Shown here piece by piece: positions 43,574 through 53,807 of a stretch of DNA of 64,000 nt. Each line of letters opens with the position of its first letter. Positions within the stretch are counted from its first letter, which is position 1. The notes beneath the pieces were generated by a model that worked only from the letters and a program-made list of their open reading frames with translations, did no database searches and was not told where the DNA came from. Position numbers and translations under genes: made by a program. This stretch comes from Proteiniborus sp. MB09-C3 (GTDB lineage: Bacteria > Bacillota > Clostridia > Tissierellales > Proteiniboraceae), in the NCBI RefSeq assembly GCF_030263895.1, contig NZ_CP127161.1:2418001-2482000 (forward strand), in the 5' to 3' direction.

Positions 43574-44356
43574 ATGGAAGCCTTATTAATAGACACATTA
43601 AATAAATACCAAATTTTTTTATTGATTTTAGTAAGAATGGCAGGGCTTTTCCTGATTACTCCAATATTTAGTAGAAATAACATTCCTAATGTACTAAAAA
43701 TTGGTTTTTCATTTTTTTGTTCGATTATATTAGTTAATGTTATGGAGGTTGAGATTTTAAATCTAGCTCCTTATGAATTAATATTATTTTCAATTAAAGA
43801 GCTGTTAGTAGGTCTAATGCTAGGCTTTATATCCTACCTTTTTTTCACTACCCTGTATTTAGCTGGACAAGTTATCGACATGCAAACAGGCTTTGGTATG
43901 GTTAATGTATTAGATCCACAGCAAAATATACAAGTACCTATAATGGGTACCTTTTACTATATAATTACCGTATTGGTTTTCCTTATTATAGACGGTCATC
44001 ATACCTTGCTAGAGGCTTTAGTAAAATCTTATGAGTATGTTCCAATTGGGCAATTTAGATTTTCAGGAGATATGATTAATCAGTTGGTGCGTATCCTTAC
44101 TCAAACCTTTATCGTTAGTTTTAAAATAAGTGGGCCTGTTTTGGCTGCAATTTTTTTAACTGATGTCTTATTAGGTATATTAGCAAAGACAATGCCTCAG
44201 ATGAATGTATTCATAGTAGGAATGCCTTTAAAAATATTTATAGGAATAGCGACAATAATAATTACCTTGCCTTTATTTATTGCTACTCTTCAGAATATTT
44301 TTTCTAATATGTATGAGGAGATTTTTAACTTTTTAAAGGTTATTCAAAAAGGATGA
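43574..44356 (+). CDS. fliR: Flagellar export gate protein FliR
   Basis: Membrane subunit closing the FliPQR channel. The 260 residues have six or more hydrophobic segments and the motifs RMAGLFLITPIFSRNNIPN, DMQTGFGMVNVLDPQ and AKTMPQMNVFIVGMPLK. Its stop overlaps the ATG of flhB as ATGA. Confidence 0.96.
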   Translation: MEALLIDTLNKYQIFLLILVRMAGLFLITPIFSRNNIPNVLKIGFSFFCSIILVNVMEVEILNLAPYELILFSIKELLVGLMLGFISYLFFTTLYLAGQVIDMQTGFGMVNVLDPQQNIQVPIMGTFYYIITVLVFLIIDGHHTLLEALVKSYEYVPIGQFRFSGDMINQLVRILTQTFIVSFKISGPVLAAIFLTDVLLGILAKTMPQMNVFIVGMPLKIFIGIATIIITLPLFIATLQNIFSNMYEEIFNFLKVIQKG

Positions 44357-45447
44357 TAAATGTGAGCTTAAATTTAATAATTAATCTACAACTATTTTCT
44401 GAAGAAAAAACGGAAAAAGCGACTCCCAAAAGAAGAAGAGAAGCCAGGGAAAAGGGACAAGTGCTTCAAAGTAAAGAAATTAATTCTGCGATTATCATTA
44501 TAGTTTCCTTTGCATGCTTAAAAATCCTTGGAGGATATATGTTTAATCATTTATTATCTTTTTCGAATAATTTTTACGAAGACTACTTTCCAAATCTTGA
44601 TATATTTAATACTAAGGATATTAATATATTGATGATGAGATTAACTAGTATTATAGTAATTATTGTTGGTCCATTGACGGCAATAATATTGCTATTTGGG
44701 GTGTCAACTAGCTATTTGCAGGTAGGATTTTTGTTTACTACCAAAGCTCTAGAGTTTAAATTGAGTAGATTAAATCCTATTGAAGGATTTAAAAGGATAA
44801 TCTCAAAACGGTCTTTAGTAGAATTAGTTAAATCATTATTTAAAATTATAGTTGTAGGATATTTAATATATGTATATGCAATTAAAGAAGTATATAATAT
44901 TTTCAAACTAATGGAGCTTAACATTGAAAGCATAGCAACCTATATAGGAAATATAGTGGTCAATGTTGGAATTAGGTCAGGAATTGCTCTTTTGGTTTTG
45001 GCTATATTTGATTATGGCTATCAATGGTGGGACTATGAAAAGAACTTAAAAATGTCTAAACAGGAAATAAAAGAAGAGTTTAAACAAACTGAGGGTAACC
45101 CTCAAATAAAATCGAAGATAAGAGAAAAACAGAGACAAATGGCTATGAGAAGGATGATGCAAGATGTGCCTAAAGCGGATGTAATTATTACAAACCCAAC
45201 TCATTTTGCTATTGCTCTAAAGTACGATAAAGATATGTATGGTGCTCCCTATGTATTAGCTAAAGGAGCCGATTTAATTGCTAAAAATATTAAAGATATA
45301 GCTAAGAAGCATGGGATACCAACTGTAGAGAATAAGCCTCTTGCACAGACATTATATAATACAGTTGAAATAGGTCAAATAATACCTGAGGAACTCTATC
45401 AAGCAGTAGCTGAGGTCCTTGCCTATGTTTACAGTCTTAGATACTAA
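44353..45447 (+). CDS. flhB: Flagellar export switch protein FlhB
   Basis: Export-gate protein whose cytoplasmic tail decides which substrates leave. The 364 residues have the N-terminal EKTEKATPKRRREAREKGQV, four membrane segments and the self-cleaving Asn281-Pro-Thr-His motif in ITNPTHFAIAL. The tail after it is closely matched by the separate YlqH protein encoded at 18584-18868. The ATG overlaps the fliR stop. Confidence 0.96.
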   Translation: MINVSLNLIINLQLFSEEKTEKATPKRRREAREKGQVLQSKEINSAIIIIVSFACLKILGGYMFNHLLSFSNNFYEDYFPNLDIFNTKDINILMMRLTSIIVIIVGPLTAIILLFGVSTSYLQVGFLFTTKALEFKLSRLNPIEGFKRIISKRSLVELVKSLFKIIVVGYLIYVYAIKEVYNIFKLMELNIESIATYIGNIVVNVGIRSGIALLVLAIFDYGYQWWDYEKNLKMSKQEIKEEFKQTEGNPQIKSKIREKQRQMAMRRMMQDVPKADVIITNPTHFAIALKYDKDMYGAPYVLAKGADLIAKNIKDIAKKHGIPTVENKPLAQTLYNTVEIGQIIPEELYQAVAEVLAYVYSLRY

Positions 45448-45459
45448 AAGGAGGATTCT

Positions 45460-47493
45460 ATGAAAAAAGGGGATATTTTCATAGCAATTGCGGTAATTGC
45501 TATAATAATGCTTATAATAATTCCAGTTCCTATGGGAGCTTTAGATGTCTTGTTAAGTCTCAATATTTCTCTGGCATTGCTTATCCTTATGATTTCTATG
45601 TATGCAAAGGATGCGCTCCAATTTTCTATATTTCCTTCATTATTACTGATAACCACTTTATTCAGGTTATCTTTAAACATATCTACTACTAGGTACATTT
45701 TAAGCGAAGGCCAAGCAGGAGATGTTATCGAAGCATTTGGTAACTTTGTTATACAAGGAAATGTTTTTGTAGGTCTTATTATATTTCTTATTATTGTAAT
45801 CATCAATTTTATAGTAATAACAAAAGGTGCAGAAAGAGTTGCAGAAGTAGCTGCTAGATTTACTTTGGATGCCATGCCAGGTAAGCAGATGGCCATAGAT
45901 GCAGATTTAAACTCAGGATTAATTACCGAGCAGGTTGCTAAAACCAGAAGAAAAGAAGTACAGCAACAGGCAGATTTTTATGGAGCAATGGATGGTGCCA
46001 GTAAATTCGTTAAGGGAGATGCAATTGCAGGGATTATTATTACATTGGTCAATATTACTGCGGGTCTAGTTATTGGAGTTGTGGTAAAAAAGCTACCTAT
46101 AGGGGAGGCTTTAGTTAAATATACTTTATTGACAGTAGGCGATGGTTTAGTAAGCCAGATTCCTGCACTTTTAATTTCTACTGCTACTGGTATTGTCGTA
46201 ACAAGGGCAGCTTCCGAATCAAACCTTGGCCAAGATATTTTAACTCAACTTTTTGGAAACAATCCAACACTGATGTATATAGTTGGTGGGGTACTACTCT
46301 TTCTTGGAATAGCAACGCCTTTACCTAGTGGACCTTATTTAACTTTAGGAGCCATATTTGTATTTGTAGCCTATACTATGAACTCAAATAAGAGAAAAAA
46401 TGAACATGAAGAAATAGAAATTTCTCAATCGGCTGAAATAGAAGAAATACGAAAACCAGAAAATGTTATGACCTTACTAAAGGTAGAAGATATTGAGCTT
46501 GAATTTGGTTATGGAATAATACCTTTGGCAGACATAAATCAAGGCGGGGATTTATTAGATAGAGTCGTAATGATAAGAAGGCAGGTTGCACTAGAGCTTG
46601 GAATGGTTGTACCTATTGTAAGGATACGCGACAATATTCAGCTCAATCCCAATGAATATGTAATCAAGATAAAAGGTGTTGAAATAGCAAAGGGAGAAGT
46701 CCTTTTTGATCATTTTCTTGCCATGGATCCAGGCACTTCTCAGGGAGATATAATTGGTATAGATACTATAGAGCCTGCTTTTGGTCTGCCTGCTAAGTGG
46801 ATAACAGAGCAAGAAAGAGAAAAAGCTGAGGTCTTGGGCTATACTGTAGTAGACCCTCCATCAATAATTGCAACCCACTTGACGGAAATTATCAGAAGAA
46901 ATGCCAGTGAGCTTCTAAGCAGGCAAGATGTCAAGGTGTTAGTAGACAATGTGAGAGAGGAGCATCCTGCTTTAATTGAAGAGCTTACTCCTAAGCTCTT
47001 ATCAATCGGAGAGATACAAAAAGTTCTAATTAACTTATTAAAGGAACAAATTTCAATCAGAGACATGGTAACTATATTGGAAACCTTAGCTGATTATGCA
47101 GCTATCACTAGAGACACAGAAATGCTTACAGAATATGTAAGACAAAAGCTTTCTAGATATATTACAAAAAAATATGTAGAAAAAAACAAAATAAAAGTAA
47201 TAACGCTAGATAGCGAATTAGAGCAGCTAATTATGGAATCAATTAACCAGACTGATACAGGATCGTATTTGGCTATTGAACCTAACAAAGCTCAGAATAT
47301 ATTAAATAAGATTATAGTGAATATTGAAAAGATGACTTCCATAGGATTACAACCTATTATTTTAACTGCACCTATTGTTAGAATATATTTAAAAAGATTG
47401 ACTGAACAGATAACTAAGGATTTAATTGTTTTATCTTATAATGAAATAGACTCTTCTGTTGAAGTGCAATCAATTGGGATGGTGACTATATAA
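45460..47493 (+). CDS. flhA: Flagellar export gate protein FlhA
   Basis: Largest export-gate subunit, forming a nonameric ring that docks chaperone-substrate complexes. The 677 residues have about eight membrane segments in the first half, the conserved loop RFTLDAMPGKQMAIDADLNSG (here split as RFTLDAMPGK and QMAIDADLNSGLI) and a cytoplasmic C-terminal half. Its stop shares one base with the flhF start (TAATG). Confidence 0.97.
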   Translation: MKKGDIFIAIAVIAIIMLIIIPVPMGALDVLLSLNISLALLILMISMYAKDALQFSIFPSLLLITTLFRLSLNISTTRYILSEGQAGDVIEAFGNFVIQGNVFVGLIIFLIIVIINFIVITKGAERVAEVAARFTLDAMPGKQMAIDADLNSGLITEQVAKTRRKEVQQQADFYGAMDGASKFVKGDAIAGIIITLVNITAGLVIGVVVKKLPIGEALVKYTLLTVGDGLVSQIPALLISTATGIVVTRAASESNLGQDILTQLFGNNPTLMYIVGGVLLFLGIATPLPSGPYLTLGAIFVFVAYTMNSNKRKNEHEEIEISQSAEIEEIRKPENVMTLLKVEDIELEFGYGIIPLADINQGGDLLDRVVMIRRQVALELGMVVPIVRIRDNIQLNPNEYVIKIKGVEIAKGEVLFDHFLAMDPGTSQGDIIGIDTIEPAFGLPAKWITEQEREKAEVLGYTVVDPPSIIATHLTEIIRRNASELLSRQDVKVLVDNVREEHPALIEELTPKLLSIGEIQKVLINLLKEQISIRDMVTILETLADYAAITRDTEMLTEYVRQKLSRYITKKYVEKNKIKVITLDSELEQLIMESINQTDTGSYLAIEPNKAQNILNKIIVNIEKMTSIGLQPIILTAPIVRIYLKRLTEQITKDLIVLSYNEIDSSVEVQSIGMVTI

Positions 47494-48623
47494 TGAAGGT
47501 AAAAAGGTTTATAGGTGATTCAGTTCAGGAGGTAATGGGTAAAGTAAAAAAAGAGCTAGGCTCAGATGCTATAATATTGCATACTAGAAATATTAGACAA
47601 TCTGGCTTTTTAGGCCTTTTTAAAAAAAACCTAGTAGAAGTCGTTGCAGCTCTTGAGGAAAACAAAGTAGAGCATAGACATAGCTTAAATACTTCAAATG
47701 GCATATCGAATAGTGGAATAAATAACAGCTTAAGATATGAAGGCAATTCTTTAAAGTCTAAGGATCATCTAGAAGACGAAATTAGAAAGATTAGAACAAT
47801 GATGGAGACAATGGTTAATACATTAGATTTTAAAAAGTCTGAATTACCTAAAGAACTATCAAAATATTTAGATTGCCTTATTGCTAACGGAGTCAATGAT
47901 GAAGTCGCATTTCAAATATTAACTAGGATAAATCAGCAAATTAATATTGCAAATAAAGATAGCACTCAGGTACAGGAAATAGTTTTATATAGTATTAAGG
48001 ATTATTTGGGGGAATCATGTCCTATTACTTATGATGGGAAACAAAAAGTAATATTTTTCGTTGGCCCCACAGGAGTAGGAAAGACAACAACCTTGGCGAA
48101 AATAGCAGCAAATTTTTCTATAAACAATGGATATTCTGTTGGTATGATTACTGCTGATACTTATAGAATTGCAGCTGTTGAACAAATAAAAGTATATTCT
48201 GAAATTATGAATATTCCTATTAAAGTAGTATATGAAATAAAGGATATTTATAAATCTCTGTCGAATTTTAGAGATATGGATATTATTCTTGTAGATACTG
48301 CTGGAAGAAATCATAAAAATGGGGAACAAATGAATGAAATAAAAGAGCTAATTGAATCAGTAAACAATAAGGAGATACATCTTGTTATTAATGCCACTAC
48401 AGATTTTAAAACTATTAAAGATGTATTAGATAGATATAGTTTTATTACCGACTTTAAAATAATATTCAGTAAAGTTGATGAGGCAAATAATCTAGGGAAT
48501 ATACTTAATACAAGGTTCTATTTTGATAATAAAATATCCTATTTAACAACTGGGCAAAATGTTCCTGATGATATAGAAGCACCTAATATGGAAAATTTAA
48601 GCGAGAAATTGATTGGGGAATGA
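47493..48623 (+). CDS. flhF: Flagellar SRP-like GTPase FlhF
   Basis: Third SRP-type GTPase, with Ffh and FtsY; it sets the place and number of flagella. The 376 residues have a basic N-terminal domain (VQEVMGKVKKELGSDAIILH), a linker and an NG domain with G1 VGPTGVGKTTT (about 191) and DTAGRNHKN. It is followed by its regulator flhG, which overlaps with flhF's control of the GTPase cycle in other bacteria. Confidence 0.95.
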   Translation: MKVKRFIGDSVQEVMGKVKKELGSDAIILHTRNIRQSGFLGLFKKNLVEVVAALEENKVEHRHSLNTSNGISNSGINNSLRYEGNSLKSKDHLEDEIRKIRTMMETMVNTLDFKKSELPKELSKYLDCLIANGVNDEVAFQILTRINQQINIANKDSTQVQEIVLYSIKDYLGESCPITYDGKQKVIFFVGPTGVGKTTTLAKIAANFSINNGYSVGMITADTYRIAAVEQIKVYSEIMNIPIKVVYEIKDIYKSLSNFRDMDIILVDTAGRNHKNGEQMNEIKELIESVNNKEIHLVINATTDFKTIKDVLDRYSFITDFKIIFSKVDEANNLGNILNTRFYFDNKISYLTTGQNVPDDIEAPNMENLSEKLIGE

Positions 48624-48627
48624 AATC

Positions 48628-49518
48628 ATGTATGATCAAGCAGAAAAACTAAGACAATTAATAAAAAAAACAGGAAATTCTCATCAAGAAAGTGATATCA
48701 AAAAAAGGACTAATGATACAAGAATTATTGCTGTTACTAGTGGAAAAGGTGGCGTTGGAAAAACAAATTTTACTATTAATCTAGCCATTTCACTAAGCAA
48801 TCTGGGATATAGTGTCATTGTAATGGATGCTGATATAGGTCTTGCAAATATTGATGTATTGTTAGGTTTGCTTCCCAAAGATACTATAAGCAGTGTATTA
48901 AACAAAAATAAAAAAATAACTGATGTTATTACTGATGGGCCAAATGGTATAAAAATAATTGCTGGTGGTTCTGGCCTATATGATATGTTTCAGTTAGATC
49001 AGGAAAATATAGAGCACTTAAAAAAGCAGTTGATGGAATTAGAGAACTTATTTGATTTTGTGCTAATAGATACTGGTGCAGGAATCTCAGAGATGGTTAT
49101 GAGTTTTGTAACTGCTGCCCATGAAGTGATTTTAATAACAACACCAGAGCCAACTTCATTAACTGATGTATACGCACTTATTAAAGCATTGAGAATTAAA
49201 GGGTGCTATAATAAGCTTCAATTAGTAGTGAATAGGGTAGAAAGCCCGAATGAGGCATTTAGTGTATTTGAAAAATTAAGTATAGCATCAACTAAGTTTT
49301 TAAATACAAAGATAGAAAATCTAGGGTATATGCAAAATAGTAAACAGGTACTGGAGGCTGTAAAAAATCAGCATCCATTTGTAAATCTTTACCCTAACTC
49401 TACTGTAGCTAAAAATGTTAACAGTATCGCAATTAAGATTATAGGGACTCCTATAGAAAATGAAAATAACAATTTTTTGAGTTTTATTAGTAAATTTAAA
49501 AGCTTTTTTCGTCAATAA
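48628..49518 (+). CDS. flhG: MinD-like ATPase FlhG
   Basis: ParA/MinD-family ATPase (YlxH) that controls flagellar number and activates FlhF. The 296 residues have an N-terminal QAEKLRQLI segment of the DQAxxLR type that stimulates FlhF, a deviant Walker A TSGKGGVGKTNF (about 37-48), MDADIGLANIDVLLG and LIDTGAGIS. The ATG at 48628 is preferred to the TTG at 48613, which overlaps flhF. Confidence 0.95.
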   Translation: MYDQAEKLRQLIKKTGNSHQESDIKKRTNDTRIIAVTSGKGGVGKTNFTINLAISLSNLGYSVIVMDADIGLANIDVLLGLLPKDTISSVLNKNKKITDVITDGPNGIKIIAGGSGLYDMFQLDQENIEHLKKQLMELENLFDFVLIDTGAGISEMVMSFVTAAHEVILITTPEPTSLTDVYALIKALRIKGCYNKLQLVVNRVESPNEAFSVFEKLSIASTKFLNTKIENLGYMQNSKQVLEAVKNQHPFVNLYPNSTVAKNVNSIAIKIIGTPIENENNNFLSFISKFKSFFRQ

Positions 49519-49575
49519 TAAAACTTAGCTTAAATTCAATTATATAAATGTCTATTTGAAGGGGGTAAGTTCCTA

Positions 49576-50238
49576 GTGTCTATAGGTTCATTTGCACTAA
49601 AAGTAGGAGATAAAATTGAAATTTCAAAATTGGAGTATCCTGTAAACAAATATAGTAGTCAGATATTAGATATATTAAATGATAAAGAGTACATAATTGG
49701 TGGGCCAATACGAAGAAGCACTATTATACATATTAGACCAAATACTATTATAGAAGTTAGCTATTATAAAGAAAAAATAGGAAAGTTTATTTTTAAAGCA
49801 TTAGTAAGAGATATATGGGAGAAAGGAATATATAAATTAAGGATAGAAAGACTCAATGATATTATCAAAATTCAGGAGCGTAACTTCTTCAGACTACCGA
49901 TATCAATAAAAGTCCAAAAGAAATACGAAGTAAAAAACGAAGGTGAAGATAAAGCCATAGAAGAGATATGCAGAACTGGAGATATAAGTGGAGGAGGACT
50001 AAGACTCTTTTCAAATTTTAAGCATAAGAAAAACGATCAATTATCACTTACTCTATTTATAGAAGATATGGAGTTTAACATGCAAGGAGAAGTTGTGAGA
50101 GTCTTTGAATCTAGAAGCGATGATTACAAATATGAAATTGGGGTTAAGTTTAAAGATATTGATAGTATTCAAAGAGACACAATCGTTAAATTCATTTTTG
50201 AACAACAAAGAGAACTTAGGAAAAAAGGGTTGATTTAA
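49576..50238 (+). CDS. PilZ-domain flagellar brake protein
   Basis: Cyclic di-GMP receptor of the YcgR/YpfA type. The 220 residues have an N-terminal YcgR-like domain and a C-terminal PilZ domain with both nucleotide-binding motifs: RxxxR as Arg102-NFF-Arg106 and DxSxxG as Asp136-I-Ser138-G-G-Gly141. Homologues slow the motor when cyclic di-GMP is high. The start is a GTG at 49576 behind AAGGGGGTAAG. It sits between flhG and cheB, so the receptor is made with the motor. Confidence 0.9.
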   Translation: MSIGSFALKVGDKIEISKLEYPVNKYSSQILDILNDKEYIIGGPIRRSTIIHIRPNTIIEVSYYKEKIGKFIFKALVRDIWEKGIYKLRIERLNDIIKIQERNFFRLPISIKVQKKYEVKNEGEDKAIEEICRTGDISGGGLRLFSNFKHKKNDQLSLTLFIEDMEFNMQGEVVRVFESRSDDYKYEIGVKFKDIDSIQRDTIVKFIFEQQRELRKKGLI

Positions 50239-51288
50239 ATGACAATTAAGGTAATGGTAGTAGATGATTCTGCATTTATGAGGAAAATAATATCTGACAT
50301 ATTAAAAGATGATAGAGACATTGAGGTACCATGGACAGCAAGAAATGGACAAGATGCATTAGAAAAATTAAAATATGTTAATCCAGACATAATTACACTG
50401 GATATTGAAATGCCAGTAATGGATGGAATCACTACTTTAAGGGAGATAGTAGAAAAATACAGCACTCCTGTAGTAATGTTAAGTAGTCTAACTGTAGATG
50501 GTGCAGAGTCAACTATAAAGGCCTTAGAAATTGGCGCGATAGATTTCATAACTAAACCGACTGGTATTTTTGATTTAAATAAAAAAGAAGAAAGAGTTAA
50601 GCTAATAGAAAAAGTCAAGGTAGCTTCCAAAATTAATAGAAATTCTAAAGGTTACATTTCTAGTGCAAAGCCTAAGAATATATACAAATCTTTTACTTTA
50701 GACAAAAGTAAAGAATTGGAATTTGTTATTGCTATTGGGACTTCAACGGGTGGACCTAAAGCTTTACAATCAGTGATTCCTCAAATTCCCGCGGATATTA
50801 ATGGTAGTATTTTAGTTGTACAGCATATGCCAGAAGGATTTACTAAGTCTTTAGCTACAAGGCTAGACTCTATGTCTAATATTAGGGTAAAAGAAGCAGA
50901 GGATGGAGAAAAGCTGATAAGAGGATATTGTTACATTGCTCCAGGTAACCATCACCTAACAGTTCACGAAGAGAAAGATGGAATTACCTTGAGACTTAAT
51001 CAAAATCCTTCCGTATCTGGACATAGACCATCTGTTGATGTGATGATGGACTCTGTTGCAGCAATAAAATCCTTGAAAAAAGTAGCTATTATCATGACTG
51101 GTATGGGTTCTGACGGCGCCAATGGAATGAAAAAAATATCTGACACTGGTGGTTTTACTGTAGCACAGGATGAAGATAGCAGTGTGGTATTTGGAATGCC
51201 AAAGGCGGCTATAAATAACGGTTCTGTTAATAAAATATTGCCATTAAATGAAATAAGTAATGAGATAATGAATATATTGGGGGTGTAA
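50239..51288 (+). CDS. cheB: Chemotaxis methylesterase CheB
   Basis: Removes methyl groups from chemoreceptors during adaptation. In 349 residues an N-terminal receiver (phosphoacceptor Asp55 in LDIEMPVMDG) precedes the esterase domain with IGTSTGGPKAL (Ser), VVQHMPEGFTK (His) and GMGSDGANGM (Asp). The ATG directly abuts the previous stop codon. Its usual partner cheR is not in the window. Confidence 0.97.
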   Translation: MTIKVMVVDDSAFMRKIISDILKDDRDIEVPWTARNGQDALEKLKYVNPDIITLDIEMPVMDGITTLREIVEKYSTPVVMLSSLTVDGAESTIKALEIGAIDFITKPTGIFDLNKKEERVKLIEKVKVASKINRNSKGYISSAKPKNIYKSFTLDKSKELEFVIAIGTSTGGPKALQSVIPQIPADINGSILVVQHMPEGFTKSLATRLDSMSNIRVKEAEDGEKLIRGYCYIAPGNHHLTVHEEKDGITLRLNQNPSVSGHRPSVDVMMDSVAAIKSLKKVAIIMTGMGSDGANGMKKISDTGGFTVAQDEDSSVVFGMPKAAINNGSVNKILPLNEISNEIMNILGV

Positions 51289-51291
51289 GAT

Positions 51292-53322
51292 ATGGATATA
51301 AATATGAATCAATATCTTGATATGTTTATCGAAGAATCTAAAGAGCATTTGCAGTTTATGAATGAGCATCTATTAAATCTGGAAAAGAATCCTGATGACA
51401 AAGACCTTATTAATGAGATTTTTAGGATAGCACATACTTTAAAGGGAATGTCAGGAACTATGGGTTTTAGTAAGATAGCAAATCTTACTCATGAAATGGA
51501 GAATTTACTTGATGCAGTAAGAAGTAATAAAATGGAGGTTTGTTCAGAGATTGTAGATTTACTATTCTCTTGTTTTGATGTACTTGATGAGTACATAGGC
51601 AATATTACAAGCACTGGGAAAGAGGGAGAGCAGGATAGCACTGAGTTAATTCAGCAGCTTAATGACAGGTTAAATGGCAGAAAGAATACATCATATAGTA
51701 GTCAACCTGTTAAAAACAATAAATCTAAGAAAACTGACTTAGATGAATATGTTATCAATGCAATTAGAAAGGCAAAAAGTAAAAGATTAAATGTCTATAG
51801 TTTAGTAGTCAGGTTAAGTGAAAGCTGCTTACTGAAATCTGCTAGAGCGTTTATCGTTTTCAATACCTTAGAATCCTATTCAGATATAATTCACTCTTTA
51901 CCATCAACTGAAGACATAGAAGACGAAAAATTTAATTTTGAATTTTCACTAACACTGGTTACAGAGAAGGCAAAGGAAGAAATAAAAAATGATATTTTAA
52001 TGATTTCTGAAATTGATAAAGTTGAAATAGATGAAGTATCAATTGAGGGTATGAATATCGAAGAGGAAAATCAAATTGATGCTAAGAGCAATGAGGCCAT
52101 TGAAATCGACAAAGAAGGCAATACAGAAGTCAATTCAAGCAATGAAACAGTTGTACATGAAAAGAAAAAGGTAGCCAGTATTATTGGTAAAACTGTTAGA
52201 GTAGATATAGATAGATTAGATAATTTGATGAACTTAGTAAGCGAACTAATAATAATCAAGACTAGACTTGAAGATAGTGGCAATACTGAAAGAAGCAACA
52301 TGAATGAGGCAATTGAATATCTAGAGAGAATCACTACAAACCTTCATGATGCAGTAATGAAAGTAAGGATGGTCCCTATAGAAAGAGTATTCAATAGGTT
52401 CCCAAGAATGGTAAGAGACCTTGCTAAAGAGCTTGGCAAAGAAATTGAGTTAGAAATGACTGGTGAAGAAACAGAAGTTGATAGAACAATAATTGACGAA
52501 ATAGGAGATCCGCTTATTCATCTTATTAGGAATTCTCTTGATCATGGAATAGAAAGCCCTGAAACTAGGAAGGAAAGAGGAAAGCCAGCCATAGGTAAGA
52601 TAAAGCTTAGAGCATACCCTGATGGAAATAATGTAGTTATTGAGTTAGAAGACGACGGAGCAGGAATTGACGTTGAAAAAGTTAAAAGAAAATCAGTAGA
52701 TAAAGGTCTATTGACTCAGGCAGAAGCTAAAGAATTAGCCGATAACGAGATTATTGAACTATTATTTAAGCCTGGCTTTAGTACGGCAGATTCAGTCTCA
52801 GATGTATCAGGTAGAGGTGTAGGTTTAGATGTGGTAAAAAATAAAATTGAATCTATAAATGGTATTGTAGAAGTTGAGACAAGCCATCACAAAGGCAGTA
52901 AGTTTAGCATAAGGTTACCTTTAACACTTGCTATTATTCAAGCACTTCTAATAAATATAAAAGAAGAAATATATGCGATACCATTAAGCTCTATAAGGGA
53001 AATAACTCCTGTTCAAAGTAATGAAATTAGGAAAATACAAAATCAAGAGGTTGTGCTATTTAGGAATAATACCCTTCCAATAATTAGACTTAATAGAGTA
53101 TTAGGAAAATATGATACTGAAGATGATGAAGAAGCAATAATGGTTGTAGTAAAAAAAGGTGAAAAAGAAGCTGGATTAATAGTGGACAAGTTAATAGGGC
53201 AGCAAGAAATTGTAATTAAATCCCTGGGTAAATACCTATCAGGAATACCATATTTAGCTGGTGCGACTATTTTAGGTAATGGACAGATTTCTTTGATTTT
53301 AGATGTTAACTCTTTATTCTAG
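51292..53322 (+). CDS. cheA: Chemotaxis histidine kinase CheA
   Basis: Receptor-coupled kinase that phosphorylates CheY and CheB. The 676 residues have the P1 domain with phosphoacceptor His48 (RIAHTLKGMSG), a P2-like region (about 155-245), an acidic linker, the dimerisation helices, the ATPase domain with NSLDHGIESPE and GRGVGLDVV, and a C-terminal CheW-like domain. It lies between cheB and cheW. Confidence 0.97.
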   Translation: MDINMNQYLDMFIEESKEHLQFMNEHLLNLEKNPDDKDLINEIFRIAHTLKGMSGTMGFSKIANLTHEMENLLDAVRSNKMEVCSEIVDLLFSCFDVLDEYIGNITSTGKEGEQDSTELIQQLNDRLNGRKNTSYSSQPVKNNKSKKTDLDEYVINAIRKAKSKRLNVYSLVVRLSESCLLKSARAFIVFNTLESYSDIIHSLPSTEDIEDEKFNFEFSLTLVTEKAKEEIKNDILMISEIDKVEIDEVSIEGMNIEEENQIDAKSNEAIEIDKEGNTEVNSSNETVVHEKKKVASIIGKTVRVDIDRLDNLMNLVSELIIIKTRLEDSGNTERSNMNEAIEYLERITTNLHDAVMKVRMVPIERVFNRFPRMVRDLAKELGKEIELEMTGEETEVDRTIIDEIGDPLIHLIRNSLDHGIESPETRKERGKPAIGKIKLRAYPDGNNVVIELEDDGAGIDVEKVKRKSVDKGLLTQAEAKELADNEIIELLFKPGFSTADSVSDVSGRGVGLDVVKNKIESINGIVEVETSHHKGSKFSIRLPLTLAIIQALLINIKEEIYAIPLSSIREITPVQSNEIRKIQNQEVVLFRNNTLPIIRLNRVLGKYDTEDDEEAIMVVVKKGEKEAGLIVDKLIGQQEIVIKSLGKYLSGIPYLAGATILGNGQISLILDVNSLF

Positions 53323-53339
53323 AGAAAAGGAGGGTAAAT

Positions 53340-53795
53340 ATGAGCGACACAAATATTAATACAAAGTACGTGGTATTTAAAATAGATAATGAGTATTATG
53401 GAATTGATATTAGTAATGTAAAGTCTATAGAAAGGGTACAGTATTTTACTAGAGTGCCCAATTCACCCTTGTATATAAAAGGTGTGATTAATCTTAGGGG
53501 CGAAGTAGTGCCTGTAATAGATCTAAGACTAAGGTTTGAGCTAACTCACAAGGAGATAGATTCTAATTCTAGGATAATAATTGTCTTTGTAAATGATATA
53601 GAGATCGGCCTATTAGTAGACTCGTCTTCGGAGGTAATTGAAATTAACTCTGAAGATATTGATAGCCCACCAATGGTAAAGGATAATGCGGCTGAAGTCT
53701 TTATTAAAGGAATTGGAAAGCAAGATGGAAAACTAATAATACTAATTGATATCGAGAAAGTTATAGGAATCAAGGAGATTGAACAAGTCGGTTAG
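53340..53795 (+). CDS. cheW: Chemotaxis coupling protein CheW
   Basis: Scaffold linking CheA to receptors. The 151 residues match the SH3-like CheW fold with YVVFKIDNEYYGIDISNVKS, TRVPNSPLYIKGVINLRGEVVP (seen as two parts, TRVPNSPLYIKG and VINLRGEVVPVIDLR) and GLLVDSSSEV. It starts 17 bases after cheA. Confidence 0.96.
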   Translation: MSDTNINTKYVVFKIDNEYYGIDISNVKSIERVQYFTRVPNSPLYIKGVINLRGEVVPVIDLRLRFELTHKEIDSNSRIIIVFVNDIEIGLLVDSSSEVIEINSEDIDSPPMVKDNAAEVFIKGIGKQDGKLIILIDIEKVIGIKEIEQVG

Positions 53796-53807
53796 GGGTG
53801 AAAGAAC

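Noticed and set aside
52738-52745. GCCGATAA inside cheA as a SigD promoter -10
   Set aside because: No TAAA at the right distance upstream and it is in the middle of a coding region.
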